64,000 nucleotides of DNA from Sorghum bicolor (GCF_000003195.3 NC_012879.2:21238844-21302843); one strand, 5' to 3'; shown: positions 43,590 through 55,695, numbered from the stretch's first letter. Notes: generated by a model not told the origin, from the sequence alone. A program made the numbers and translations.

Positions 43590-45223
43590 TGTTGGGTATT
43601 CTTAACATCATTACCAAAAGTAGACTTAGTTCTCTAAATCTAGTAACGGTGCCAAAAATGCCAAACCTATCCCTCACACCACTTAAGCCAAGTTGTCATC
43701 CCCAGCATGATATAAGAGACGCGGTATTGAAATATGCAATTGCTCCTCTAAATAAATAATGAATGGGATCTGCAAGTGCACAGATTAATACCGATGTAGC
43801 ATTTTAACTGGGAAGTATTCCAGGTATCGTTATTTATATTTTTACCACTGGGAAGGGATTAGCAATCATCACTATTGATTACAGAATAGAATATGAGATT
43901 GAGCATCTATCATTGCATGTATAATTGAGAACATTATATCTAACTCTTCATATAGGGATAAGTGTCACATAAAAGATATATGAAATAATAATAGTGACAA
44001 CGATAACTAGTCTGATCTAGCCACATAATAAATATGATAAGCACCTCAATTAGATACTCTAGAAAGTCATTAGCATGGTATTAGAACGAACTACAAGAAT
44101 ATTCCATAAGTTATTCTTAACTATATAGTCTAGCATTATCATAATTAGTGCAAGCATACTTAGCAATCATTGTGAGACAAGACTATGCCCATGCATAGTG
44201 ATATTAGCAAGGAATATGAGAAACATAGCTATCACTCCCCTGTAATAATGTTGCTCTGCAAGCCCAATACACGAGAGGGGGACTATATAAGAATCAATGA
44301 AGCTGTCACTATCACGAACCACCCCACGATCTGGCATATTGGGTACAATCGCAGATAAATACGGTATAAGCACCACGCCTACACAATATCTATCATTTAC
44401 CCATGGATCCGATGGATAAACGCTATACAATCCTAAGCATGTATATAGATCTAATCTAACTAAGCCAAGTACATAATTATGATAAACTAAGAACAATATA
44501 ATCTTGAATATAAGCAAGTAGAGCAAAGTCATAAGCAATATATTGAAGTAGAACAAAGTCATATTTATAATATTGAAGAACAAAGATAATTAGAAAGTAA
44601 TTAGAAGCACAATTAGAGAATTACCAAGAATCCTCCTGACAGATCCGGAAACCAATCGAAGATTGACTCCTTCTAGTTCTAATCCTATGTAGCTATGCTA
44701 ATCTAGATATCTAATTGATGTGGTGGCTCTAATCTTGATCAGAGGCTTCTTCTCCCTTGATGGAACAATGAATTAGGGTTGAGAGGCTCCCTCCTCCAAG
44801 GGCGAGGGGGTCTGGTTTTATAGTCCCTTCAAGTGAATATGGGCCATTGGATCAAACCGACATAGATTGTATGGTTTAGATTCATCCTTTAGGTCGGTGG
44901 AGATCTCCCGCAAAGCAGAGTCCTGATTGGACTCAGGGGCAGGGCGGCCGCCCAGGGTCAGGCCCCGTTTCGCCTCCGCTTCGGTCTCGTGGCTTCTGGA
45001 GTCTTCTAGATGTAAGATAATTGCGCGGCACGTTAATATCTTTACGTAATCCCGACGTGTGGGCCTTTCTTGCGTATTTCCTGATAACCCCCTGCAGAAA
45101 TAGGCAAACACCAAAACTCGTGGAATTCTGTCAGATAAAACCCTAAGTCTAGATCTTGATTTCATTTGGATCCTTTTCTTTATTTATTTGATAATTAAAT
45201 TTGATACTTAAGGACCGTCAACA
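43590..45223 (-). repeat. N2 5' LTR (1634 bp)
   Basis: Its partner is 36923-38577. The GC-rich U3 motif is single here (GGGCGGCCGCCC at 44943-44954), where the other LTR has an added GGGCGGGCGCCC unit. TATA complement is at 44816-44823. Confidence 0.92.
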
Positions 45224-45769
45224 ATGCTCTTTCACATCATCAATCATGTTAGCCGATGTTACTTTCTTCAAAGGAATAGCTTCAACCCACTTAGTAAAAT
45301 AATCAGTGGCAACTAAGATGAACTTGTGCCCCTTGCTTGATGGTGGATAAATCTGACCGATTAGATCAATAGCCCATCCCCGGAACGGCCAAGGCTTAAT
45401 AATGGGATTCATGGCCGATGCGGGCGCCCTTTGAATATTACCGAACCTCTGACATCCTTGACACCCTTTGAAATATTTAAATCAATCTTCAAGTATAGTC
45501 GGCCAATAATACCCATTTCTCCTAATCATCGACTTCATCTTAAAAGCCGACTGATGTCCCTCATGGATCTCACCCATCAAGCTTTTAGCCTCATCATCAC
45601 CCAAGCACTTGAGCAAAACTCCATCTATCGTTCGGTAATATAATTCTTCTCCAAGGAGCACATACTTGGTAGCTTGAAACTTGACACGCCTTTCAACATT
45701 TTTGGATGGATCTTTTAAATAATCAATGATTTCCTTTCTCCAATCATCGGCAGTGACTGCCAATAACAT
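45224..45769 (-). pseudogene. H1 integrase, N-terminal part
   Basis: It shows the zinc-binding HHCC region (HEGHQSAFKMKSMIRRNG, then KGCQGC) and the start of the catalytic core, GWAIDLIGQIYPPSSKGHK, with the first catalytic Asp, followed by VATDYFTKWVEAIPL. A stop interrupts LED*FKYF near 45481. The frame runs to DDVKEH, where N2 inserted. Joined across N2 it continues at 36922. Confidence 0.85.
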
Positions 45770-45781
45770 ATTTACGACAGG

Positions 45782-46870
45782 CTAATAACCCAAGGCATGT
45801 TGAGCCAACCGATTAGCCTCTTCGTTATGTAATCGAGGAACATGGTCCAACCGGAAATCCTTGAATTCCCTTAACAATTGTATACTCTTTTCATAATAGG
45901 TTATCAAGACTTCGCTTCGGCATTCATAAATTCCATCCAGTTGATTTATAACAAGCATAGAATCACCGAAGATCTCAACAGCATCTGCACGAACCTCTTT
46001 TAATAATTCCAACCCTTTGATCAGAGCGTGGTATTCAGCCTGATTATTCGTTGATGTGGCAACAATCGGTAAGGAGAACTCATACTTCTTTCCTCGAGGA
46101 AAAAATAATACTATACCGATTCCTGCCCCCCGGTCGCACGTGGATCCATCAAAGAAGAGCGTCCAAGGAGCAATTTCCAAAGTCCTTACTACACCGCAAT
46201 GCTGATTTACAAAATCAGCCATAATCTGCCCTTTAACTGTCTTAGCTGATTCGTAACGCAGATCAAACTTCGACAACGCCAAAATCCATTTACCGATTCT
46301 ACCACTCATAATCGGCATAGATAGCATGTATCGGACTACATCATCTTTGCATATAACAGTGCATTCGGCCGAATACCTGGTCTTAGCATCAATCAGTCTT
46401 CTACTTAAATAATAAATCACACGCTCTTTCCCTTCAAATTCTTGAATCAAAGCCGAACCGATGACCATTCCATTGGTAGATAAATACAATTTGAAAGGTT
46501 TTCCTTGCTGAGGTGGAATAAGAACTGGAGGATTTGTCAAATAATCCTTGATTTCATCCAACACTGACTGTTGCTCTCTTCCCCATATAAACTCTTGATC
46601 GGCTTTGAACTTAAGTAAAGGACTAAAAGCACGAATTTTACCAGACAAGTTAGATATAAATCGCCTGATAAAATTTACCTTACCGATCAGAGATTGGAGT
46701 CTAGTGTTGTTGGTGGGAGCAACTATTTTGTTGATGGCATCAATAGATCTCCTACTAATTTCAATTCCCCTCTGATGCACCATGAAACCAAGAAATTGCC
46801 ATGCCGATACACCAAATGCACATTTATTGGAATTCATCTTTAAACCATGTTTCCTTGTGCACTCCAACAC
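45782..46870 (-). pseudogene. H1 RT end, RNase H and additional archaeal-type RNase H
   Basis: The 362-codon frame begins at the RT thumb (KHGLKMNSNKCAFGV) and passes through the connection and the decayed first RNase H (PFKLYLSTNGMVIGSALIQE, where the usual DAS is STN). It ends with a second RNase H, PWTLFFDGSTCDRGAGIG, STNNQAEYHALIKGLELL, IFGDSMLVINQL and HNEEANRLAQHALGY. The second RNase H is the hallmark of the Tat lineage. Its last catalytic position is Asn (NEEAN) where Asp is usual, so even this copy is probably inactive. Confidence 0.85.
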
Positions 46871-47504
46871 CTTTCACAGATCGGCAAAGATGCTTTGTGA
46901 AATCCCCATACTTAACCACCATATCATCAATGTAAATTTCCACCAGCTTGCCGATGAACTCATGAAAGATAAAATTCATAGCCCTCTGATAGGTAGCACT
47001 AGCATTTTTCAAGCCAAAGGTCATCACTATCCATTCAAACAACCCAACATGACCAGGACATCTAAATGTAGTCTTTGGAATATCTTCTTCGGCCATGAAT
47101 ATTTGATTATATCCTGCATTACCATCCATAAAGCTAATAATCCGATGTCCAGCTGCAGCATCAACCAGCAAATCGGCAACTGGCATTGGATAACCATCCA
47201 TCAATGTAGCCTTGTTAAGATTCCTGAAATCAATGCAGACACGAAGCTTCCCATTCTTCTTGTAAACTGGAACAACATTGGAAATCCACTCGGCATACCG
47301 ACATTGCCGAATAAATTTAGCTTCGATAAGTTTAGTTATTTCGGCCTTAATATCAGGAAGAATATTAGGATTACATCGGCGAGCTGGCTGCTGATGTGGC
47401 CAAAATCCAAATTTGATAGGTAACCGATGTTCAACAATAGATCGGTCTAAACCAAGCATCTTAGTATAATCCCAAGCAAAGCAATCTTTATATTCCTTTA
47501 ACAA
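46824..47504 (-). pseudogene. H1 reverse transcriptase
   Basis: Palm and finger motifs are clear: KNGKLRVCIDFRNLNKAT, ISFMDGNAGYNQI, TFRCPGHVGLFEWIVMTFGL, NASATYQRAMN and the catalytic YIDDMVVK. A frameshift near 46870 separates it from the thumb, and FMDGNAGYNQ carries the first catalytic Asp. It is read from 47504 as part of the H1 pol gene, downstream of a degraded linker. Confidence 0.88.
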
Positions 47505-47632
47505 ACCGATTAACTGCTGCTTACACTCAGAATCTAACTTTGCACTATCACCATTACCTATATCTACTTCTACTAAATCATCGGCCGATGTAAACCCCTA
47601 GCCTAATTTTCCATCATCAGCGAACCTATCCA

Positions 47633-48180
47633 TTAAATCTCCTCATCAGAACCGACTGCTTGGATCGGTGGAATTTCATAATCGGCAACTTTGAGAAAAT
47701 CCTTCTCCCAAATCTCCCCTGGAATGCATCTGGTCCTTTCATAAGTATCTGCCTCTGCCGATGCAATGACATATGAAGAATCTCCTGGGACAATTTCAAT
47801 CTTGTCGCCTACCCACTGAACCAAGCATTGGTGCATTGTAGATGGGATACAACAATTGGCATGAATCCAATCTCTCCCCAATAGCAAATTATAAGCACCT
47901 TTTCCACTGATGACGAAGAAAGTCGCCGGCAAGGTTTTGCTGCCGATGGTCAACTCAACACATATGGCACCTTTGACTGGAGACACATTCCCTTCAAAAT
48001 CTTTTAGCATCATATCGGTTGGAAAAATCTGCTTCCTCATCATCGCTAAAAGGTGCAAGGAACTCCATCGGCAACATAAATACCATATTAACATCTGCCG
48101 ATGGCCCTTTTCCTTTAGGATCCGACTGTTGCTGATCTCCAGACTTAGCAGAATTCTCTTCTCTACTCAACTCTTCTCAT
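47633..48180 (-). pseudogene. H1 protease region with its catalytic core deleted
   Basis: The C-terminal half of a Tat-type retropepsin is present: ICVELTIGSKTLPATFFV, GKGAYNLLLGRDWIHANCC and HQCLVQWVGDKIEIV. Upstream, MEFLAPFSDDEEADF runs directly (near 48030, after a frame change) into MMLKDFEGNVSPVKG. The segment that normally holds the D-x-G-A active site is missing, so an internal deletion removed the catalytic Asp. Confidence 0.7.
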
Positions 48181-48203
48181 CGTTCCCGTTGTAGCCTTCT
48201 CTT

Positions 48204-48637
48204 CTATGTCCTAGTTAATCCCTCTAGACACCATGGAGGAAGTTGTGGTTGTCTAACCGACTGACGACGATTTTCTCTTGATTCCACCCGATAAGTATTA
48301 GCATCTCTACAAAATATGAACTCATCGGGAACTCGCACATCCGCCATCTCCTCAAGCTCCTCTTGGTTCCTAGGAAAATACTCGACACGCTCACCAAGTC
48401 TATCATGCACACTGAGTCTACCCCCCAGCCGGTCATGAACTGAGGCTCTTCCTCTAATCGGCCCATCAACATGCCGATCATTGTTGTGATACTGCCGATT
48501 TGGTCTATGATACCAATCATAGCAATTGCACTCAGGGCAGTCTCTAACAGTGAGTAGCTTGATATTTTGCTCCCAACAGTGGATGAAGAACGGGCAGATC
48601 TAGTGATCTTTGTGCTGATTCCACTCTTGTCGGCGTC
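48204..48637 (-). pseudogene. H1 Gag C-terminal part with zinc-finger-like Cys motifs
   Basis: It continues gag after element B. It reads EWNQHKDH*ICPFFIHCWE then LLTVRDCPECNCYDWYHR, the Cys pairs that end grass Tat Gag proteins. One stop codon sits where the family has a codon before ICPFF. Two HDRLG repeats and an acidic stretch (EELEEMADVRVPDEF) follow. Confidence 0.7.
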
Positions 48638-49881
48638 TGTTGGGTATTTTCAACGCACACAGAAAAATCCGCAAGCGCACGGATACCGATGTAGCTTTCA
48701 CCAGGGAGTATTTCAGAGTATCGATTTTCCACGGGGAACGTGAGTGTACTATTTAAGAATCAAGATCGCCCAAGGATAACTATATAATTATTTTTGGTGG
48801 GAAGAGAGGAAGTTTCCTGAGAGTTCTCTAGTTGATCTAAGAATCAAGAATTACTTCAAAGATTATTTATTTCAGGACATCAGAACACTAACCACAGAAA
48901 GAGATGACAAGGGGGCTAGGAAGCTCTGACTACGGTCCTACAAACACCGATCTGAACGAGGTGGAATACGTCGACCGTTAGAGCTGTTACTACCCTAGGG
49001 CTAGCACAACAATTCGTAGGATTGGGTGCAATTCTAGGTAATTGCAATACTAAACACCACGTCTAATCTATTAATTACTACTCTAGTGTTATAAAGACTA
49101 GAGCACTTGATGCAAGCGGGAATCCAATAAATAACTTGAATGTAAATAAAAGTAATTAAAGAACTCAGGAATTATGAATTGAAGAACTTGGAGAACGATT
49201 AATAACGAACCAGTTGCTACAAAAGTACAATGTTGAGGAAGATCCGACAGATCCGGCTCCTCCTCCGCTCTCCTCTACTCTCTCCCTATTTTCTAGATTA
49301 CAACTACAACTAGAACTAACTAGAACTAGAACTAGATGAACTAGAACTAGAACTAGATGAACTAGAGGGATCCTCTCAACTTGGAAGAATAATTGAAACC
49401 CTAGCTTTGATTCTGTAGAAGAGGTATGTTCTCCACGGGCCAGGGGGCCTGCTTATATAGCCCCTCCAAATGAATGTGGGTTGTCGGATCAAACCGACCT
49501 TAATCGCATGGTTTTCCTTAATCCTTTAGGTCGGTGGAGCATAATCCACGAGGCGGAGCCTGATTGGCTCCTGTAGCAGGGCGGGCGCCCAAGGGGGGAG
49601 GGCGGGCGCCCTGTCCCCGAGCCCGCTTGGCCTCTCGTTCGTTCCTGTGGCTTCTGGAGTCTTATAGATGACAAAAAATTGGCGCACACGTTAATATCTC
49701 TATGTAAACCCGACGTGTGGGCCTTTCCTCCATATTTCCTGATAACCCCCTACAGAAATAGACAAACACCAAAACTCGTGGAATTCTGTCAGATGAAACC
49801 CTAATTTTGGATGTTGGTTGCGTATAGGTCCTTTTCCATGATTAGTTGATGGTTAAATGTGAGCATTAAGGACCGTCAACA
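48638..49881 (-). repeat. B 3' LTR (1244 bp)
   Basis: It pairs with 55696-56920. It contains the TATA complement GCTTATATAG (49451-49460), a CTAGTT-type array in reverse (49309-49370) and two GGGCGGGCGCCC motifs (49579-49618). Confidence 0.92.
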
Positions 49882-51114
49882 AGCTCCCCCAAGCTTAACC
49901 TTTGCTTGTCCCTGAGCAAAGCTAAAATCAGCAAGGAAACAGGGGTTACCTTTATGCCTCTTACTACAGGGTTTTTAAGTTATCACTAAGGTCTTAAGTG
50001 ATTGAAAGACAGAACGATCAAGTCAAGCACTATGTCTCAAGTTCTTCTATCTTACCTTTGTTCTGGAGTTTTTTATAAGTCTACAAAATAAAACTGAGGC
50101 ATTTGCCTTCTTCTCGAAAGATATATAAGTAGAGCTTTAAAAGTTTTATCATACTTACTTTGCATTTTGCTATGTCAATGCTCGGAGTCAAGGGAGAGGA
50201 ATGTCATACTCCTAGATCAAGACCTTTAACCTTTTTGAAAAGTTTGTCATCTCTTACTAGCATATTGCTTATTAGGGAGGCCATGGGCTATCATTTTTTT
50301 CTTTATTTTTTTAAGTGGGCACCAACTACCCCTAATTCTACTATCGGACACGTGTCCATTTTTTCCACTCAGGTGGGTATCTTTGTACCCCTAATTCTAC
50401 TTCGGACACTTGTCCATTTTTTCCTCTCGTCTCACTCTTTTTTTCGAATCAATTTTTTTTTCATAGTCCCATGACTCTAACGCAATAATACTTCGGAAGA
50501 GTGAATCTTTTATATTTTTAAAACAAAAGGATCTTGATCTTTGGAGCATGATAATTCTCTCAACCAAAACTACAAGAATTAACAATGGCTTGAACAAAGC
50601 AAGTGCCCACAGTTTTAATATTTATATCTTATAAGACTCTAGGTATTATGTCAAACAGGATCTCATCATTTTTTTAGATTTTCAAAAGATAAAATCTCCA
50701 GAACTCTAGCGAAACTTGGAACAAGTTAAATAGTAGCTTAGACCTTCTCATATCATGTTTGTCAATTACCTAGACTTGGATCAAACTTTCTTTTTATTTT
50801 ATTTAAAACATAGGATTACACAAAACTATTGTATATTACTCAAAAGAAAAACTTTGTTTCGGTTTCATGGTTATGCATTTTATTTATTTATTTCCGAATA
50901 CTAGTAAATAAAACCAAGAAAGAAAAAGTAATACTTATCTAGATACACGTGGGGGTGCCTCCCCCAAGCTGGATGTTGACATAGTCGTTCACTCTTGTGG
51001 CCTGCATGTTTGGTCTCACTCTTCTTAAGCCTCAAAATCCTGCACAACCCAAATAGACCACAAAACTCGTGGAGCATGTTAAGGGTTAGATAATTGTCTA
51101 GAGCTTATGAGAGC
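49882..51114 (-). other. B 3' non-coding region
   Basis: The polypurine tract abuts the LTR (complement of AGCTTGGGGGAGCT at 49882-49896). The hairpin polypurine-like site is at 50950-50970. A roughly 60-bp direct duplication containing CCCCTAATTCTACT (near 50330 and 50390) is unique to this element. No coding region is seen. Confidence 0.65.
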
Positions 51115-52495
51115 TTAATGTGAGAATTCTATGAACTCAATCACATCAAGTTCCTCTACCAGTTTTTTTTGTGGCTCGAGATAGATTTTCAAGCGTTGAC
51201 CATTTACCTTAAAAGTGTTACCTATGTCGTCTTGGATGGTAATGGCTCCATGAGTTGAAGTGTCAATAACCTTGTATGGTCTATCCCACTTACTTCGTAG
51301 CTTACCATGCCCAAAGAGCTTAACTCTTGAATTGAATAGTAGAACCTTATCTCGAGGCTTAAACTCCTTGTGCTTGATTCTCTTATCATGCCATCGTTTT
51401 GTTCTCTCTTTATAGATCCTTAAATTGTGGTAGGCTTTCTCTCTCCATTCTTCTAGCTCAGATAGTTGCATCAGACGATTCCCGCTAGCGAGGTGGAGAT
51501 CCATGTTCCATTTCTTGAGTGCCCAATGAGCCTTAAACTCTACTTCCACAGGCAAATGACAAGTTTTTCCATACACAAGTTGATAAGGTGACATGCCTAT
51601 GGGTGTTTTGAATGCAGTTCTATATGCCCAAGTGCATCAGGAAGTTTGTCCTTCCACCCCTTACCCATCTCATCTATGGTCTTTTGTAAAATATTTTTGA
51701 TTTGTTTGTTATATGTTTCGGCTTGACCGCTAGTTTGAGGATGGTATGGTGTTGCAACGTTGTGTCGAACTCCCTGATCAGCTAGGTACTTCCGAAAGAT
51801 TTTTTCGATGAAGTGGGAACCTCCATCGCTTATAACTATCCGGGGTATACCAAAGGGAGGAAAGATTACTTCATGGAACAATCTCTTGGCATGTTTTGAA
51901 TCAGCTGATCGACAAGGTAGGGCTTCTACCCATTGGACACGTAGTCCACAGCTACTAAGATATACTCGCAATTCCTGGACATAGGGAATGGCCCAATGAA
52001 ATCAATGCCCCATACATCGAAAAGTTCTACTTGAAGATTATTTGTGAGAGGCATTTCATTTTGAGAGTTGATATTAACATGTTTTTGACATCGGTGGCAT
52101 CTCCTGACAAAGTCCTTTGTATCTTCATACATCGTTGGCCAGAAAAAGCCACTTTGCCAAATTTTAGCATGTGTCCGGAATGCTCCATAGTGTCCTCCAT
52201 AAGGCGAGGCATGGCATCTTTCCATAATTTGAGTAGCCTCAGCCATAGGAACACACCTTCTCAAGAGTCCATCTGCGCAGACTCGGAAAAGATATGGCTC
52301 TTCCCAAAGGTGGAAACGACTATCGTGAAGCAACTTCCTTTTGTTTGTACCAGGTGGGACATAGCCTTTTACTATAAAGTTTATGATGTCTGCGTACCAT
52401 GGATCTGCATGTGTTATCTTAAGCAGGGTGTCATCCCTTAGGTAGTCATTTATGGGAAGCTCATCATGTGTTTCCTTATATTGAAGCCTAGACAA
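51115..52495 (-). pseudogene. B integrase
   Basis: Zinc-binding region: [19 protein letters not shown] and CHRCQKH. The core shows the D,D,E residues in [21 protein letters not shown] and TSGQAETYNKQ. The C-terminus ([48 protein letters not shown]) is typical of Athila. A one-base frameshift splits VAVDYVS|KWVEALP near 51945, and a one-base loss near 51630 shifts [12 protein letters not shown]. The stop is at 51115. No chromodomain is present. Confidence 0.9.
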
Positions 52496-52599
52496 GTGGT
52501 CAGCTACAGAATTCTCTACTCCCTTCCTATCTCGGATTTCTATGTCAAAGTCTTGGAGTAGAAGAATATATCGAATTAGACGAGGCTTAGCATCTTTCT

Positions 52600-53830
52600 T
52601 AGCAAGGAGGTACTTGAGAGCAGCATGGTCTCAATAGATGATTATCTTCACCCCCACTAAGTAAGATCTAAACTTGTCTATAGCAAATACAACAGCCAAA
52701 AGCTCTTTTTCAGTTGTAGTGTAATTGAGTTGTAGTCCAGACAAGGTTGCTAGCGTAGGATATGGCATAGTGCTTTTTATCCTTGGTTTGTCCTAAAACG
52801 GCACCAACCGCAAAATCGCTAGCATCACACATGATCTCAAAAGGAAGATTCCAATCAGGTGATTGGATAATCGGGGCTGAGATGAGTGCTTTCTTAAGAG
52901 TTTGAAAAGATTCATGACACTCATCACTAAATATGAAAGGTGCATCCTTAGCTAGGAGACAAGTTAGGGGTCTAGCAATTTGAGAGAAGTTCTTGATAAA
53001 GCATCTGTAGAACCCTGCATGTCCCAAAAAGCTACGGATTCCTTTCACATTCGTGGGAGGTGGAAGTTTTTCAATAACTTCAATCTTTGCTTTGTCCACC
53101 TCTATACTACGCTCGGATACTTTATGTCCTAGCACTATTCCTTCCTGAACCATAAAATGGCATTTCTCCTAGTTCAGGATTAAGTGCTTTTCTTCACATC
53201 GTTGCAAGACTCTATCTAAATTCTCCAAACAATGATCGAAGGTTTTGCCATAGACGGTAAAATCATCCATGAAAACCTCCATGATCTTCTCAATCATGTC
53301 CGAGAAAATAGACATCATGCACCGTTGGAAAGAAGCTGGAGCATTGCTCAATCCGAACGACATTCGTCGGTAAGCATAAGTTCCATACGGGCATGTAAAG
53401 GTAGTCTTTTCTTGGTCATCTAGGTGGATTGGGATTTGGTGATATCCAGAATAACCATCAAGGAAACAGAAGAAAGAGTGGTTTGCAAGCCGTTCCAACA
53501 TTTCATCAATGAAGGGTAACGGAAAGTGATCTTTCTTTGTAGCCTTGTTGAGTTTTCAATAGTCAATACACATACGCCACCCAGTGACAATTCGTTGAGG
53601 GATGAGTTCATTCTTCTCATTCCTAATGACCGTCATTCCTCCTTTCTTTGGCACTACTTGGATAGGGCTAACCCACTCAATATGTGGCACAGGATAAATA
53701 ATCCTAGCATTATAGAGTTTGAGGACCTCTTTCTTAACAACCTCTCGCATAGCATTGTTAAGTCTCCGTTGTGGTTCCCCTGAATGTGTAAAATTGGGAT
53801 CAATAGGGATACGATGAGTGCAGAGAATGG
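52600..53830 (-). pseudogene. B reverse transcriptase and RNase H
   Basis: RT motifs: IEWVSPIQVVPKKGG, GWRMCIDY*KLNKAT, FCFLDGYSGYHQIPI, TFTCPYGTYAYRRMSFGL and NAPASFQRCMM, with the catalytic VFMDDFTVYG. RNase H: FEIMCDASDFAVGAVLGQ and YTTTEKELLAVVFAI. In-frame stops occur at MCIDY*KLN (53555), LILN*EKCHF (53169) and IIY*DHAALKY (52635). The first two fit C-to-T or G-to-A changes of CGA and TGG codons. Restoring these positions would give a full-length domain; that restoration is inferred from family pattern only. Confidence 0.9.
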
Positions 53831-54640
53831 GACTAATGCCCGTGAGATCTTCGAGAGAGAAGCCAAATGCTGATCTATGCCTTTCAAGAACAGTGACAAG
53901 TTGTTGTGTTTCATAATCTGAAAGCTTGTCACTGATAATTACTGGAGTTTTTGGGTTGTTGTGCAAAAAGACATATCTAACGCCAGAAGGAAGCGGTTTT
54001 AACTCTATCGAAGGAGGTGAAGGTTGTTCATTTTTGTCTAGCTCAACGGGTTCTACCAACTCTTCTTCTTCTTGAACAAAGTGTTCATGATTAAAGAATG
54101 GTCGGGCCATCTCCTCTTGAGTCAGCATTAAGATCTCCTCAATAGGATCTGGTTCAAGTTTGGGTTCCACTATCGTGTTAATTGATCTAGCAAGAGGAAC
54201 AACAATAGTGGAATTCCCAGCCTTGAAGTCTAAATGACCTCGTTGTGGTTGTTCTTGTAGAAGTTTCAAGATTGGTCTACCAATCGAGAGAGGAATCTCC
54301 GGTATGTCAAAAATGTGAAAAGCTAGACATATTCCAGAGTCCTTGATTCTAACAGGAACTACCCTTAATACCCCATGGTTTTCAAGAATTAATCTAGATG
54401 GACTTTGTAAAAGATTTTGAGATGGGGTTATGGACTCATTGGGATAAAGAGTGTTAGCTAACTCCTTGGAAATTACATTTATCCCAACATATGGATTGTA
54501 GTGGACCTTCCTAGCGGACCCTCTAATTTGGCATAGAAGAATGGTTGAAGGAGTGATGATTCGAGCTACCTCAGGAGACAACTCATCTTCTGTTAGCCAT
54601 TCATAACTCAGAATAGCCGAAAGGCTTTTGATGTGTTCTA
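53830..54640 (-). pseudogene. B retropepsin-like domain without the catalytic aspartate
   Basis: The order TILLCQIRGSARKVHYNPYV, GINVISKELANTLY and EIPLSIGRPILKLL follows a retropepsin fold, with a G-I-N-V-I-S loop and a late IGRPIL motif. The position of the catalytic D-T/S-G reads NPYVG. The domain is otherwise open and in frame with Gag and RT, so the change is not simple decay of a frame. An acidic linker (to about 53830) joins RT. Either this branch has a non-catalytic domain or catalysis is supplied by another protein. Confidence 0.65.
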
Positions 54641-54899
54641 TGTCAACAGATTCTACTCCTAGAACGGATTGAGTAGTCCCTGCTAGAGGTCGTGTTTGGA
54701 TAGGAAAATTCGAGGTGTTTCCACAATCTTCAAAAAGATCTTCCTCAAATTCAAAGGGATGCTCTAAAGGTGGTGGTTCATCATCCCTTAGTTGGTTTTG
54801 CATTCCCTTATCAGGAGGTTTCTCTACAACCAAATTAATAGATGGGTCAGGTGGAATTTCTAACTCGGTTGCAAGTTCCTCATCTTTTGGTTTAGGATC

Positions 54900-55577
54900 A
54901 GGCTCAACTTCTTTTCCTTCTTCAGGAAACTCATCATAAATGCCTGTGTAAGGGGTATTTTCAAGGATTCTCTCTAGGATAGCTCTCCCCTCATCTATGA
55001 GTTTGTGTGCGAATGAGCCTCCTGAAGCAATGTCGAGGTGAAGAGCAGCTTCCTTGTTTAGACCACGATAAAAGTGGTAGTACAGTACATGGTCAGGCAG
55101 GGAAAGGTTTGGACTAGAATTGGTAAGGCTTGTGAACCTAGCCCAAGCTGCTCCTAAAGTTTCCTTCTCTCTTTGTTTGAATGTAAGAATTTCGTTTCTA
55201 AGGTCAGCGATTCGAAAAAGTGGGAAGAAGGTGAGACAAAAGTTGTCCCGAAGTTCATCCCAATTTCCATTAACGCCTCCTACAGAATGAGCATACCACT
55301 TTTTTGCTCTTCCCAAAAGGGACAACGGAAATAATTTCCATTTAAGGTTTTATTGTGTCATGCCGAAAATAGATCGGCAAGAGCACAACTGCTCGAATTC
55401 TATAAGGTGGGTGTATGGATCTTCATCTACTTGCCCAGAGAAGGGTTGCTCCTGAATCATGGCTATTAGATCAGGGCCGAGGTCGTAGCCATCTGTAAGA
55501 ATTGGATGTGATGATGGTGGTGGCTCTAATAACTCGCCCTTTGGAGCAAAGAATTTATAGATAGGAGTGAAATCCAT
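54900..55577 (-). pseudogene. B Gag
   Basis: The likely start is MDFTPIYKFF at 55577, behind a Phe-rich leader (MLVSNQVIRVSFFFSF) shared with the 1-12004 array. Core Gag motifs are LFPLSLLGRAKKWYAHSVGG, FCLTFFPLFRIADLRNEILT and LPDHVLYYHFYRGLNKE. A TAA stop follows GMTQ, before NLKWKLFP. Unlike N2, no CCHC zinc knuckle is found between Gag and the protease-like domain; the linker is Pro/Glu-rich. Confidence 0.82.
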
Positions 55578-55671
55578 GTGGTATGGTGAAAATGGTAAGG
55601 TGAGTGTGGTAAAAAAAGAAAAGAAAAAGGATACACGGATGACTTGGTTCGAAACTAGCATAGCTACCATT

Positions 55672-55688
55672 CCCCGGCAACGGCGCCA
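55672..55688 (-). promoter_or_regulatory. B primer binding site (tRNA-Asp type)
   Basis: The plus strand reads CCCCGGCAACGGCGCCA, the complement of the tRNA-Asp 3' end match, seven bases from the 5' LTR at 55696. Confidence 0.85.
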
Positions 55689-55695
55689 GAAAGCT

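Larger units (their letters stand above)
36923..45223 (-). mobile_element. N2: non-autonomous Athila-like element nested in H1
   Basis: LTRs at 43590-45223 (5', 1634 bp) and 36923-38577 (3', 1655 bp) are nearly identical. The 5-bp target duplication ATGCT is perfect (36918-36922 and 45224-45228) and lies in the H1 integrase gene. The only long ORF encodes Gag, a CCHC knuckle and two retropepsin-like domains. There is no RT, RNase H or integrase. The LTR start TGTTGACGGTCC, polypurine tract, 3' non-coding text and tRNA-Asp primer site match those of B and of the 1-12004 array. Confidence 0.93.

Noticed and set aside
49882..51114. A possible env-like gene downstream of integrase, as in some Athila elements
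   Set aside because: No long frame, signal peptide or membrane pattern is present in this interval in element orientation.
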